DNA from: an uncultured Bacteroidales bacterium | GTDB lineage: Bacteria; Bacteroidota; Bacteroidia; Bacteroidales; Paludibacteraceae | Length of the DNA stretch: 64,000 nt | NCBI GenBank assembly: GCA_947164985.1 | Contig: CAMUYI010000002.1 | Span: 186,001 to 250,000, forward strand | Reading direction: 5' to 3' | Shown here: positions 7,720-17,555 of the stretch, piece by piece | Layout: every line of letters starts with the position of its first letter | Position numbering within the stretch: the first letter of the stretch is position 1 | The notes under the pieces: model-generated | Told to the model about the DNA's origin: nothing | Databases searched by the model: none | What the model saw: only the letters and a program-made list of their open reading frames with translations | Translations under genes and position numbers: made by a program

Positions 7720-7755
7720 TTGACGATTGGACGATTGACGAGGTACGATTGATTG
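7719..7755. repeat. 37-nt dispersed repeat, copy 1
   Basis: Reiterated ATTGACGATTGGACG-type unit; all 37 nt are identical to 39040-39076 behind lon. Confidence 0.85.
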
Positions 7756-7855
7756 TTCTATTGAAATAATTGACCAATTGACGCGGACAATCAAACAATA
7801 AACTCAATCGTAAATAAATCGCTCAATCGTAAATCGATAAATCGTAAATAGTAAG

Positions 7856-8470
7856 ATGACTTACGAATATTTATTGGCGGGATTGCCGGAACTGAAGGCA
7901 GGAAGTGATAGTCCGATCTCGATGGAGAAATTGGACGAACTGCTGGATGAACAGCTGTCTGCGTCGGATAAGAAATACCTGGAGCTGCTGCGGGCACCGA
8001 TGGATGAGGTGACTTTAGCGGAAGGGCTGAAGGCGCACAATACGTTCGTGCGGGAGTGGTTTGCGTTCAATCAGGACATGAACAACGTCCTGGTGGCGCA
8101 GATATGCCGTAAGCACGGGTTCGATGCCAAGACCCAGATCGTCGGAGAAGGGGAGGTGGCTGAGCAGTTGCGGAGCCACGTGAACCAGAAAGACTTCGGT
8201 CTGAACGAGGTAGCCGGTGACTGGACGGAGATCCTGGCGCTGGCAGGCATCGAAGACCTGATGCAACGCGAGAAAGCGCAGGATGCGATTCGGTTCGAGT
8301 GGTTGCAAAGCCGCACAGAGTTCGATTTCTTCTCGCCGGAGATGGTGTTTGCGTACTATCTGGAGGCTGTGATGCTTCATCGCTGGTCCATCCTCACCAT
8401 CGAAGAGGGCGAAAAGATCTTCCGCGAACTGGTTGCGGATATGAAAAAAGGCATCAAACTTGATGCTTAA
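7856..8470 (+). CDS. DUF2764 protein of the V-ATPase operon
   Basis: 204-residue soluble, acidic, mostly helical protein, beginning MTYEYLLAGLPEL, matching the DUF2764 family found inside Bacteroidetes V-ATPase operons. Its place between subunits E and A is where subunit C is often encoded in other bacteria. Inference: it may do the job of the central-stalk socket subunit C, for which no other candidate is present here. No signal peptide or membrane segment. The spacer to subunit A is an AT-rich degenerate repeat. Confidence 0.82.
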   Translation: MTYEYLLAGLPELKAGSDSPISMEKLDELLDEQLSASDKKYLELLRAPMDEVTLAEGLKAHNTFVREWFAFNQDMNNVLVAQICRKHGFDAKTQIVGEGEVAEQLRSHVNQKDFGLNEVAGDWTEILALAGIEDLMQREKAQDAIRFEWLQSRTEFDFFSPEMVFAYYLEAVMLHRWSILTIEEGEKIFRELVADMKKGIKLDA

Positions 8471-8521
8471 TTCTTAATTCGTAATTTTTAATTTTTAATT
8501 TGTAATTAATAATTACACAAT

Positions 8522-10279
8522 ATGACACAAGGTAAAGTTAAAGGAATTATTGCCAACTTGGTGACTGTCGCAGTGGACGGGCCGGTTGCGCAAAACGAAA
8601 TCTGTTACATTTACGTCGGCGAGACCCGACTGATGGCGGAGGTCATCAAGGTCATCGGCGCAAATGTGTACGCGCAGGTGTTCGAGTCCACCCGTGGCCT
8701 GAAAGTGGGCAACAAAGTGGAGTTCACCGGTCACATGCTCGAAGTGACGTTGGGTCCGGGTCTGCTGAGCCGTAACTACGACGGTTTGCAGAATGACCTC
8801 GACAAACTGACGGGTGTGTTCCTCAAGCGCGGTGAGTATAACTTCCCGCTGGACGAGCAGAAGAAATGGGCATTCACGCCGATCGCTAAAGTGGGCGATA
8901 AGGTGGAGGCTGCTGCTTGGCTCGGTGAAGTGGATGAGAACCACCAGCCGCATAAGATCATGGTGCCCTTCGTCTTCGAAGGCACGTACACGGTGAAGTC
9001 GATTGCCAAAGCCGGTGAGTACACCATCAACGAAGTGATGGCGGTGCTGACTGACGCGGAAGGCGTGGACCACGAGGTGACGATGGTGCAGAAATGGCCG
9101 GTGAAGAAAGCCATCTTGGCGTACCGCGAGAAACCGCGGCCGTTCAAGTTGCTGGAGACCGGTGTACGTACGATCGACACGGCGAACCCGTTGTGCGAGG
9201 GTGGTACAGGCTTTATCCCGGGTCCGTTCGGAACGGGTAAGACCGTGCTCCAGCACGCGATCTCCAAACAAGCGGAGGCAGACATCGTGATCATCGCAGC
9301 CTGCGGTGAGCGTGCCAACGAGGTCGTGGAGACGTTTACCGAGTTCCCGGAACTGGATGACCCGCACACGGGCCGTAAGTTGATGGAGCGTACGATTATC
9401 ATCGCTAACACGTCGAACATGCCTGTCGCATCCCGTGAGGCATCTGTCTATACGTCCATGACCATCGCGGAGTACTACCGTTCGATGGGTCTGCGTGTGC
9501 TGCTGATGGCCGACTCGACGAGCCGTTGGGCACAGGCGCTGCGTGAGATGTCTAACCGTCTGGAGGAGTTGCCGGGTCAGGACGCTTTCCCGATGGACCT
9601 TTCGGCAATCATCGGTGCTTTCTACGCACGCGCAGGTTACGTGTACCTCAATAATGGTGCAACCGGATCGGTAACGTTCCTCGGTACCGTTTCTCCGGCA
9701 GGTGGTAACCTCAAAGAGCCGGTAACTGAAGGAACGAAGAAAGTGGCACGTTGTTTCTATGCATTGGAACAAGCACGTGCCGACCGCAAACGTTACCCGG
9801 CTGTGAACCCGATTGATTCGTACTCCAAATATGTGGAATATCCTGAATTTGAGGAATATATCTCGCAACTGATCGACAAAGACTGGCTGCCGATGGTCAA
9901 CGACATGAAGACCTATCTGCAACGCGGTAAGGAGATTCAGGAGCAGATCAACATCCTGGGTGACGACGGTGTACCGGTTGATTACCACGAGGCGTTCTGG
10001 AAAGCCGAAGTGATTGACTTCGTGATCCTGCAGCAAGACGCGTTCGATAAGATCGATGCCGTTTGTCCGTTGGAGCGTCAGCAGTACATGCTGCGTCTCG
10101 TGATGGACATCTGCAACCATGACTACGACTTCGATAACTTCCTCGATGTGATTGACTACTTCAAACGCGTCATTAACCTCTGCAAGCAGATGAACTACTG
10201 CGAGTTCCACAGCAAGGAGTTTGAGGAGTATAAGGGTAAGCTGGACGCTCTGCTTGCCGAGAAGCAGATCGCAGCTTAA
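8522..10279 (+). CDS. V-type ATP synthase catalytic subunit A
   Basis: Catalytic head subunit A, 585 residues, normal length. The P-loop is GPFGTGKT at residues 234-241; the long 'non-homologous' insertion typical of A subunits lies at about 115-190. ACGERANEVVETFTEFPEL and MADSTSRWAQALREMSNRLEELPGQDAFP are the conserved catalytic segments. Acts with B in the A3B3 hexamer on the cytosolic side. Preceded by an AT-rich spacer without a Shine-Dalgarno site. Confidence 0.96.
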   Translation: MTQGKVKGIIANLVTVAVDGPVAQNEICYIYVGETRLMAEVIKVIGANVYAQVFESTRGLKVGNKVEFTGHMLEVTLGPGLLSRNYDGLQNDLDKLTGVFLKRGEYNFPLDEQKKWAFTPIAKVGDKVEAAAWLGEVDENHQPHKIMVPFVFEGTYTVKSIAKAGEYTINEVMAVLTDAEGVDHEVTMVQKWPVKKAILAYREKPRPFKLLETGVRTIDTANPLCEGGTGFIPGPFGTGKTVLQHAISKQAEADIVIIAACGERANEVVETFTEFPELDDPHTGRKLMERTIIIANTSNMPVASREASVYTSMTIAEYYRSMGLRVLLMADSTSRWAQALREMSNRLEELPGQDAFPMDLSAIIGAFYARAGYVYLNNGATGSVTFLGTVSPAGGNLKEPVTEGTKKVARCFYALEQARADRKRYPAVNPIDSYSKYVEYPEFEEYISQLIDKDWLPMVNDMKTYLQRGKEIQEQINILGDDGVPVDYHEAFWKAEVIDFVILQQDAFDKIDAVCPLERQQYMLRLVMDICNHDYDFDNFLDVIDYFKRVINLCKQMNYCEFHSKEFEEYKGKLDALLAEKQIAA

Positions 10280-10311
10280 TTGAAAATTGAAAATTGAAAA
10301 TTGAAAGTTTT

Positions 10312-11640
10312 ATGGCTAAAGCATTTCAAAAGATATATACACAGATCACGGCCATTACCAAGGCTACGTGTTCTTTGAAGGCCGAAGGAGTAGGTAACGA
10401 CGAGTTGGCTACCGTGAACGGTAAGTTGGCGCAGGTGGTGAAGATCATCGGTGACGAGGTGACGCTGCAGGTGTTCCAGGGAACCGAAGGTATCCCGACC
10501 AACGCCGAAGTGGTGTTCCTCGGCAAAGCTCCTTCGTTGAAAGTGTCGGATCAACTGGCCGGTCGTTTCTTCAACGCGTACGGTGACCCGATCGATGGCG
10601 GACCTGCTATCGAAGGTAAGGATGTTGAGATCGGTGGTCCTTCTGTGAACCCCGTTCGTCGTAAACAACCGTCAGAGCTCATCGCAACCGGTATCGCCGG
10701 TATTGACTTGAACAACACGCTCGTGTCGGGTCAGAAGATCCCGTTCTTTGCGGATCCGGACCAACCGTACAACCAGGTGATGGCAAACGTTGCACTGCGT
10801 GCGCAGGCAGACAAGATCATCCTCGGTGGTATGGGTCTGACCAACGATGACTACCTCTATTTCAAGAACGTCTTCACCAATGCGGGTGTGCTGGATCACA
10901 TCATCTCGTTCGTCAACACCACCGAGAACCCGCCGGTTGAGCGTCTGCTTATTCCGGATATGGCGCTGACGGCTGCTGAGTATTTCGCAGTAGAGAAACA
11001 CGAGAAAGTGCTCGTTCTCCTCACCGATATGACACTGTACGCTGACGCCCTCGCTATCGTATCGAACCGTATGGACCAGATTCCGTCCAAAGACTCTATG
11101 CCGGGTTCGCTCTATTCGGACCTTGCTAAGATCTACGAGAAGGCTGTTCAGTTCCCGGAGCAGGCTGGTGGCGGTTCGATCACAATCATCGCCGTGACGA
11201 CCCTGTCCGGTGGTGACATCACGCACGCTATCCCGGATAACACGGGTTATATCACGGAGGGTCAGCTGTACCTGCGTCGTGACTCAGAGATCGGTAAGGT
11301 CATCGTCGATCCGTTCCGTTCGTTGTCTCGTCTAAAACAATTGGTTGCCGGTAAGAAGACGCGCGAAGATCACCCGCAAGTGATGAATGCTGCTGTTCGT
11401 CTGTACGCTGATGCGGCTAACGCTAAGACGAAGAAAGAGAACGGTTTCGACTTGACGGACTACGATTTGCGTTGTCTCGATTTCGCACGTGACTATTCTC
11501 GCGAGATCCTGGCTATCGACGTGAACATCAACACCGTTCAGATGCTCGATATCGCATGGACGCTGTTTGGCAAATATTTCAAGCCCGAAGAAGTAAATAT
11601 CAAGGCTGCACTTGTTGACAAGTATTGGCCGAAAGCATAA
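10312..11640 (+). CDS. V-type ATP synthase non-catalytic subunit B
   Basis: Subunit B, 442 residues from ATG at 10312 (MAKAFQKIYTQITAITKATC). An in-frame ATG at 10294 would add only a short tail (MKIESF) encoded by the ATTGAAA spacer repeat, so I prefer the internal start. Conserved B segments include IPFFADPDQPYNQVMANVALR and MPGSLYSDLAKIYEKAVQFP. The classical P-loop is absent, as expected for the non-catalytic subunit. It is co-transcribed with A and D (6 nt to D). Confidence 0.95.
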   Translation: MAKAFQKIYTQITAITKATCSLKAEGVGNDELATVNGKLAQVVKIIGDEVTLQVFQGTEGIPTNAEVVFLGKAPSLKVSDQLAGRFFNAYGDPIDGGPAIEGKDVEIGGPSVNPVRRKQPSELIATGIAGIDLNNTLVSGQKIPFFADPDQPYNQVMANVALRAQADKIILGGMGLTNDDYLYFKNVFTNAGVLDHIISFVNTTENPPVERLLIPDMALTAAEYFAVEKHEKVLVLLTDMTLYADALAIVSNRMDQIPSKDSMPGSLYSDLAKIYEKAVQFPEQAGGGSITIIAVTTLSGGDITHAIPDNTGYITEGQLYLRRDSEIGKVIVDPFRSLSRLKQLVAGKKTREDHPQVMNAAVRLYADAANAKTKKENGFDLTDYDLRCLDFARDYSREILAIDVNINTVQMLDIAWTLFGKYFKPEEVNIKAALVDKYWPKA

Positions 11641-11646
11641 TAGGTT

Positions 11647-12246
11647 ATGGCAATAACTTATCAATTTAATAAAACATCGTTGCAGAGTCTGGAGAAGGAC
11701 TTGAAAATGCGGCAACGAACGCTTCCTACGCTGCAAAGCAAGGAAACGGCACTTCGTCTGGAGGTGAAGAAAGCCAAGAAAGAACTGGCTGACCTCGACG
11801 AGGAAGTGAACCGCCGCATCAAGGACTACGATCAGATGATAGCACTTTGGGGAGAGTTTGACACCAGCCTCATTCACGTGGACGACGTACGCATGTCTAT
11901 TAAAAAGATCGCGGGCGTGCGCGTGCCTGTGTTGGATGAAGTGGTGTACTCGACCAAAGAGTTCTCACTGTTCTCCAGCCCGAAATGGTTTGCAGATGGT
12001 TTTGAGCAACTCAAAGCTATCGCCGATGTAGGTATCCGCCAGGAGTTTGTGCGCCGCAAAGTGGATCTGCTCGAGTACGCGCGAAAGAAAACAACGCAGA
12101 AAGTGAACCTCTTTGAGAAAGTGCAAATACCTGGTTATCAAGACGCTATCCGTAAGATAAAACGCTTTATGGAAGACGAGGAGAACCTGAATAAATCGAG
12201 TCAGAAGATTGTGAAATCCAAAAAGGAAAGAGAGGTGCAGGTATGA
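11647..12246 (+). CDS. V-type ATP synthase subunit D (central shaft)
   Basis: Central rotor shaft subunit D, 199 residues. Long N- and C-terminal helices (residues 5-75 and 140-199) form the coiled-coil shaft; the N-terminus has FNKTSLQSLEKDLKMRQRTLPTLQSKE, typical of the family. It ends in ATGA, overlapping the subunit I start by 4 nt, which indicates translational coupling. Confidence 0.92.
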   Translation: MAITYQFNKTSLQSLEKDLKMRQRTLPTLQSKETALRLEVKKAKKELADLDEEVNRRIKDYDQMIALWGEFDTSLIHVDDVRMSIKKIAGVRVPVLDEVVYSTKEFSLFSSPKWFADGFEQLKAIADVGIRQEFVRRKVDLLEYARKKTTQKVNLFEKVQIPGYQDAIRKIKRFMEDEENLNKSSQKIVKSKKEREVQV

Positions 12247-13997
12247 TCACACAAATGAAAAAATATACCTTCCTGGTATTCCATCGTGACTACGAGCCTT
12301 TCCTGGAGCAACTTCGTGAACTCGGAGTAGTACATATCACGCAGAAAGCCGCCGGTCTCATCGAAGATGATGCGGATTTGCAAGCTGCCCTGCAGCACGA
12401 GGACGAAATCCGTCGTTTGCTCAAACAAGGAGCGCCCGATCAACTGATTGCAGAGCGTAATGAGGTGAACGAGCGTATTGTGGCAGCTCAAGAAGCCGCT
12501 AAACAAGCTGCGGTATGGGGAGACTTTGATGCTACACGTATTGCATCCCTCAAAGAAGCCGGATACACGCTGCATTTCTATGAGTGCGCCAGCAAATCCT
12601 TCGAAGAAGGATGGGGTATTAAGGTGAACGAAGCTGGCGGCAAGACCTATTTCGTGGCCCTTGAGGCATTGGAAGATCTGACCGAATTGCCCGTTCCTGA
12701 GAAATCGGAGGCAGCATGGTTGCAAGAAGTAGAGCACCTCAAAGCACTGCTGGCTGCCGCTAATGCCCGTATCGAGGCATGGCAAATGGCTAACAAAGAG
12801 CGTCTGGAGAAAGAACTTGTAGAGGCTCGTCAACAGATTGACTGGCAACGCGTTACACTTTCTACCGATAAGGTAGCAGAAGGTGCGCTTTGTCTCTTCG
12901 AAGGTTTCTGTCCGATTGACAAAGAAGCCGAACTGAACGCAATGTTAGCTGAAGCACAGGTTTATTACGAGGAGTCCGATCCGGTCAAAGAAGATGCAAC
13001 GCCGATTAAGTTGCGAAATAACTGGTTTACGAAACTCTTTGAACCACTGACCGGCATGTATGGTTGGCCGAACTACAATGAGTTTGACCCCACGCCTATA
13101 TTGGCTCCGTTCTACTTGCTGTTCTTCTCGCTGTGCGTAGGAGATTGCGGGTACGGTTTGGCACTTATCCTCGTTGGATGGTTGATCGCCAAAGAGAAAC
13201 TGCGTATCGAAATGTTCGAAGGTTTAGGTCCGATCATTGCCGTATTGGGTGTCGGTTGTACGATCGTAGGTTACCTGTCCGGTACCTTCTTCGGCGTCGA
13301 TATCTATCAGGCCGAATGGATCCCCGCATGGGCTAAAGCACCTATGTTCAAGGCTTGGCTCGGAGATGGAACCGGTAATTGGATGGGGTATGACATCATG
13401 ATGGTGTTGGCGCTGTTCATCGGTGTGTTCCATATCTGTCTGGCTATGACCGTCAAGGCGATATGCTATACCAAGCAGAACGGCTTCCATGCCACAGCTT
13501 CAACCTGGGGCTGGTTGCTGCTCATTGTAGGTAGTATCGCAACTGCTATCTTAGCTTCGACCTCCGTACTGGGTCCGCAAACGACACAAGTCATCCTGAT
13601 CGTCATTGCCGCTATCTCGGCCTTGGGGATCTTTATCTTCAACACTCCGGGACGTAACCCGTTGATTAACATGGGTGCAGGTCTTTGGGATACCTACCAG
13701 ATGGCAACCGGTATCTTGGGTGACGTGCTGTCGTACTTGCGTCTCTATGCCTTGGGTATGGCCGGTGCGATGTTAGGCGCAGCGTTCAATGAGTTAGGTA
13801 TGACCGTGTTAGGTGAGAACCCGAACGTAGGAACAGCTATCGGTTTTGCGCTGATCGTTGCTTTCGGACACGTGCTGAACTTGTTGATGGCTTGCCTCGG
13901 TGCGTTCGTTCACCCGCTGCGTCTGACGTTTGTAGAGTACTTCAAGAACGTAGGTTATGAAGGCTCGGGAAAGAAATACAATCCTTTTAAAAAATAA
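12243..13997 (+). CDS. V-type ATP synthase subunit I (membrane stator)
   Basis: Subunit I (the bacterial equivalent of subunit a), 584 residues. The N-terminal about 270 residues are cytosolic coiled coil; the rest carries about seven to eight membrane segments forming the ion half-channels. The essential Arg is visible at about residue 500 in LSYLRLYALGMAGAM. Start at ATG 12243 overlaps subunit D; a second ATG at 12255 is possible. With subunit K it forms the membrane ion path. Confidence 0.93.
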   Translation: MITQMKKYTFLVFHRDYEPFLEQLRELGVVHITQKAAGLIEDDADLQAALQHEDEIRRLLKQGAPDQLIAERNEVNERIVAAQEAAKQAAVWGDFDATRIASLKEAGYTLHFYECASKSFEEGWGIKVNEAGGKTYFVALEALEDLTELPVPEKSEAAWLQEVEHLKALLAAANARIEAWQMANKERLEKELVEARQQIDWQRVTLSTDKVAEGALCLFEGFCPIDKEAELNAMLAEAQVYYEESDPVKEDATPIKLRNNWFTKLFEPLTGMYGWPNYNEFDPTPILAPFYLLFFSLCVGDCGYGLALILVGWLIAKEKLRIEMFEGLGPIIAVLGVGCTIVGYLSGTFFGVDIYQAEWIPAWAKAPMFKAWLGDGTGNWMGYDIMMVLALFIGVFHICLAMTVKAICYTKQNGFHATASTWGWLLLIVGSIATAILASTSVLGPQTTQVILIVIAAISALGIFIFNTPGRNPLINMGAGLWDTYQMATGILGDVLSYLRLYALGMAGAMLGAAFNELGMTVLGENPNVGTAIGFALIVAFGHVLNLLMACLGAFVHPLRLTFVEYFKNVGYEGSGKKYNPFKK

Positions 13998-14012
13998 TAT
14001 TAATCACTATAA

Positions 14013-14459
<447 letters not shown>

Positions 14460-14462
14460 TTT

Positions 14463-15335
14463 ATGGCAAAAGCATTCGTATTCCCGGGGCAGGGTAGCCA
14501 ATTCCCGGGTATGTGCAAGGACCTGTATGATGCCCATCAAGAGGCACGCGAGCTATGTCAGGCAGCCGATAGGCTGCTTGGCTTCTCGCTGACCGATGTG
14601 ATGTTCAATGGTACGGCAGAGGATCTGAAGCAGACCAAAGTGACGCAACCTGCTGTGTTCCTGCACTCGGTGGTAGCTCAACGTCTGATGACGATTGAGA
14701 AACCCGACATGGTAGCAGGTCATAGTCTCGGTGAGTTTTCGGCTTTGGTAGCATGTGGCGCTTTGCGCTTCGAGGACGCCTTATTATTAGTGAGCGCGCG
14801 CGCGCAAGCGATGCAGGCTGCCTGTGAAGCGAATCCCGGTACGATGGCCGCTGTGCTTGGTCTGCCCGATGAACAAGTCGATGAGATCTGCAAGAATCAC
14901 AAGGATGGGGTAGTGGTAGCCGCTAACTTCAACTGCCCGGATCAGATTGTGATCTCCGGAGAAGAAGAGGCGATCGATGCTATCTGTCCGGTGATGAAAG
15001 AAGCAGGCGCACGTCGTGCGTTACGGCTGCCGGTTGGTGGTGCTTTCCACTCGCCGCTCATGGCTCCTGCAGCCGAAGATCTGGCCAAAGCGATCAACAA
15101 GACAGAGTTCCACAAACCCTTCTGTCCGATTTATCAAAACGTGACTGCACAGGCTTCTGTAGAACCCGAAATCATCCGCGAAAACCTACTCAAACAACTC
15201 ACAGCCCCCGTTCGCTGGACACAAAGCGTACAGAATATGATTGCAGATGGGGCAAACGAGTTCTATGAGTTCGGTCCGGGCGATGTGCTGAAAGGTCTGA
15301 TTCGTAAGATCAATCCCGACGTGCAAGTTGGATAA
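14463..15335 (+). CDS. fabD: Malonyl-CoA:ACP transacylase
   Basis: FabD, 290 residues, transfers malonyl groups from CoA to acyl carrier protein in fatty acid synthesis. Residues 8-11 are PGQG, the nucleophile motif GHSLGE has Ser88, and the catalytic His lies in GGAFHSPLM. Starts 3 nt after subunit K, so it is probably translated from the V-ATPase message, with no metabolic reason visible for that linkage. Confidence 0.95.
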   Translation: MAKAFVFPGQGSQFPGMCKDLYDAHQEARELCQAADRLLGFSLTDVMFNGTAEDLKQTKVTQPAVFLHSVVAQRLMTIEKPDMVAGHSLGEFSALVACGALRFEDALLLVSARAQAMQAACEANPGTMAAVLGLPDEQVDEICKNHKDGVVVAANFNCPDQIVISGEEEAIDAICPVMKEAGARRALRLPVGGAFHSPLMAPAAEDLAKAINKTEFHKPFCPIYQNVTAQASVEPEIIRENLLKQLTAPVRWTQSVQNMIADGANEFYEFGPGDVLKGLIRKINPDVQVG

Positions 15336-15338
15336 AAA

Positions 15339-16244
15339 ATGAGAGTTCGTTTACTCACTATAGTAGGATTATTGGCATGTACCCACATACATGCCAATAT
15401 TCTTCCTGACATCAGTTGGGAGGAAGCCAAGCAAGTTCAACACGACTCTACGGTCAATCAAATCTGGTTGACGGCTGACAGACCTGGAGCCGGAACCGGT
15501 ACCGAAGTGTTGCCATGTGAAGTGATGATGTGGGAGACGGGTTTTGAAGTGCAGCACGCTTTGCGTACGCACACGCTAACCTTACCCACTACATTGTTTC
15601 GCTTTGGTTTACCCGGTCCTGCTGAGTTACGACTCGAATATACGGGGTCGTTGGACGTATTCGACAAGCGGCCCTTGAAGCCCAACTATGATCTTTCGCC
15701 CTTGACCGTGGGAACAAAGATCAATATCTTCGAGAATCACGGTCATAACAATAACTTACGCTGGGTACCTCGTACCTCGGTTCTGATCAATCTCAATCTA
15801 CCGATCACGCCGCAAATGGCGAAAGAGATGCCGATCGGAGGAACGGTAGATCTATTGTTTGAGAACGAGTTAACAGACTGGTTGTCTTTGGGATATGACA
15901 TCGGTGCACGCTGGGAAGAGTGGACACCGGCACCTGATATCTTTGCCGCTTTGGGCTTTAATATCGAGTTGGCGAATAAACTCGGTATGTACGTCGAAGC
16001 ATTCGGTACGTTTGACCCTGATGCCGTACATGAAGAGACCGGCAAGACTTATACGCATAGCGATGTGAACCTCAATTTCGGTTTTACTTACGCCGTTCAT
16101 CCGCGCGTGCAATTGGATCTCTATGCCGGTTTTAACTGCTATAACTCCGATCCGCGGCTCTCTAACCCGCAGAATAAATCGTTCGTTGGTTTTGGTGTGG
16201 CGTGGATGATTTGGCATAACAAGCGAGATATCGTAATGGAATAG
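15339..16244 (+). CDS. Outer-membrane protein of the MetA-pathway (PF13557-like) transporter family
   Basis: 301 residues with a signal peptide (MRVRLLTIVGLLACTHIHA) and a beta-rich body of alternating short strands ending in VGFGVAWMIWHNK, as expected for a small outer-membrane barrel. ADRPGAGTGTEVLP followed by a strand resembles the start of the 'putative MetA-pathway of phenol degradation' family. The substrate is unknown; the family name is historical. Three nt after fabD. Confidence 0.72.
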   Translation: MRVRLLTIVGLLACTHIHANILPDISWEEAKQVQHDSTVNQIWLTADRPGAGTGTEVLPCEVMMWETGFEVQHALRTHTLTLPTTLFRFGLPGPAELRLEYTGSLDVFDKRPLKPNYDLSPLTVGTKINIFENHGHNNNLRWVPRTSVLINLNLPITPQMAKEMPIGGTVDLLFENELTDWLSLGYDIGARWEEWTPAPDIFAALGFNIELANKLGMYVEAFGTFDPDAVHEETGKTYTHSDVNLNFGFTYAVHPRVQLDLYAGFNCYNSDPRLSNPQNKSFVGFGVAWMIWHNKRDIVME

Positions 16245-16248
16245 AACC

Positions 16249-17082
16249 ATGAATATGCGTAAAAATTCATATATCTTTATCCTTCTTCTGGCGGCAGTAC
16301 TGTGTATCGCCTCTGTGGTAGTGGTTAATAATCAATCGGTTGAAGAACCGGTTGCAGAACCTTTACCTGCCGCGGAAGTGGACCAAACTGTGGCCTACGA
16401 GCTTGTCCGTTTGAACAATGACCAACCGGAACAGGTAATCGAGCATATCGGTTATACCGTCAGTTATAACCCCAATTGGCTGGTGCCTAACTGGGTAGCT
16501 TATGAGTTAACGGTCGATGAGACAGGCGGTGAACAAGAGCGCTCGAACCATTTCAAACCCGACCCGTTGGTGGAAGGCGATCCGGTGGTGACGAGTGACT
16601 ACTCTAAGTCAGGCTATGACCGAGGACACATGGCGCCGGCGGCCGATATGAAATGGTCCGAACAGGCTATGCGGGAGAGTTTCTATATGACCAATATATG
16701 CCCACAGTTGCATAATCTCAATGCCGGCGATTGGAAAGATCTGGAAGAGATGGCGCGTTCTTGGGCGCAGCAATACGGGAGTATCTATATCGCTTGCGGA
16801 CCGATCGTAGAGGCCGATTATCCTACCATCGGTAAGACCCATACGATCGCCGTTCCTGCGGCGTTCTACAAGGTCTTCCTGCGCCAGACGAACAAAGGTT
16901 GGACGTCGATCGGCTTTATTATGCCGAATCAGGCAGGCAGCCGGCCTCTGATGACTTATATGCTCACGGTCGATGAAGTGGAAGCACAGACAGGTCTGGA
17001 CTTCTTCTACAACCTACCGGATAGCATAGAAGCTCAAGTGGAAAGCGATTATAATATATCTTATTGGACACTTAGCCGTTAA
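16249..17082 (+). CDS. DNA/RNA non-specific endonuclease (NUC1/His-Me finger), membrane-anchored or exported
   Basis: 277 residues. Residues 7-27 are a hydrophobic segment acting as signal peptide or anchor. DRGHMAP at 124-130 carries the catalytic His of the beta-beta-alpha metal nuclease family, with the Asn metal ligand in NICPQLHNLNAGDWKDLE. Expected to cut DNA and RNA in the periplasm or outside the cell, for example for nutrient scavenging. It sits 4 nt after the outer-membrane protein and 6 nt before umuD. Confidence 0.9.
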   Translation: MNMRKNSYIFILLLAAVLCIASVVVVNNQSVEEPVAEPLPAAEVDQTVAYELVRLNNDQPEQVIEHIGYTVSYNPNWLVPNWVAYELTVDETGGEQERSNHFKPDPLVEGDPVVTSDYSKSGYDRGHMAPAADMKWSEQAMRESFYMTNICPQLHNLNAGDWKDLEEMARSWAQQYGSIYIACGPIVEADYPTIGKTHTIAVPAAFYKVFLRQTNKGWTSIGFIMPNQAGSRPLMTYMLTVDEVEAQTGLDFFYNLPDSIEAQVESDYNISYWTLSR

Positions 17083-17088
17083 TAAACA

Positions 17089-17523
17089 ATGAGTAAACTG
17101 ATAGACATAACGGATTCGGAACAAGCGGAGTTAGCGCTTGAGTTTGCCGAATCGATTCATGCCGGTTTTCCTTCGCCTGCAGCCGACCATGCCGGCGAAC
17201 GGATCAATCTGGCCCGTGAGATGACGCCGCATCCTGAGACCACTTTCTATGCGCATGTGGAAGGCGATTCCATGCGTGACGCCGGGATTCTGGATGGCGA
17301 TATCGTGGTCGTTGATCGCAGCCTTGAGCCCAAGAACGGCGATTTTATTGTCGCCTATATTGACGGCGAATACACGCTCAAGGAGTTTAAGATTGACGAT
17401 AGCGGACAATGCGCTTGGCTCATTCCCCATAACCCTGATTTTCAACCGATTCGGGTCGATAAGAACAACGATTTCTCGGTCTGGGGTGTGGTGACCTATG
17501 CGATTCATAGGACTCGCATATAA
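17089..17523 (+). CDS. umuD: UmuD-like translesion polymerase subunit (S24 peptidase)
   Basis: 144 residues, S24 self-cleaving peptidase fold. The Ser61 (GDSM)-Lys98 (YTLKEF) dyad has the same 37-residue spacing as in E. coli UmuD, and Ala25-Gly26 in SIHAGFPSP fits the cleavage site. There is no N-terminal DNA-binding domain, so this is UmuD rather than LexA. It pairs with umuC, 32 nt downstream. No LexA box is recognisable upstream, where only 6 nt separate it from the nuclease gene. Confidence 0.92.
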   Translation: MSKLIDITDSEQAELALEFAESIHAGFPSPAADHAGERINLAREMTPHPETTFYAHVEGDSMRDAGILDGDIVVVDRSLEPKNGDFIVAYIDGEYTLKEFKIDDSGQCAWLIPHNPDFQPIRVDKNNDFSVWGVVTYAIHRTRI

Positions 17524-17554
17524 ATTGTACATTGTAAATTGTAAATTGTACATT
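17524..17554. repeat. Spacer repeat (unit TTGTAAA/TTGTACA)
   Basis: The umuD-umuC spacer is four near-copies of an 8-nt ATTGTAAA/ATTGTACA unit. Confidence 0.75.
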
Positions 17555-17555
17555 T

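Noticed and set aside
8513..10210. 565-codon open frame on the minus strand opposite V-ATPase subunit A
   Set aside because: It mirrors the codon pattern of a well-conserved gene, is His/Arg/Leu-rich in an unnatural way and has no promoter; it is a shadow.
10294..10311. Alternative start of V-ATPase subunit B at 10294
   Set aside because: The added residues are encoded by the ATTGAAA spacer repeat; family members start at MAKAFQKIYTQI-like sequence.
17089..17523. LexA repressor
   Set aside because: No N-terminal DNA-binding domain, and it lies directly before umuC; it is UmuD.
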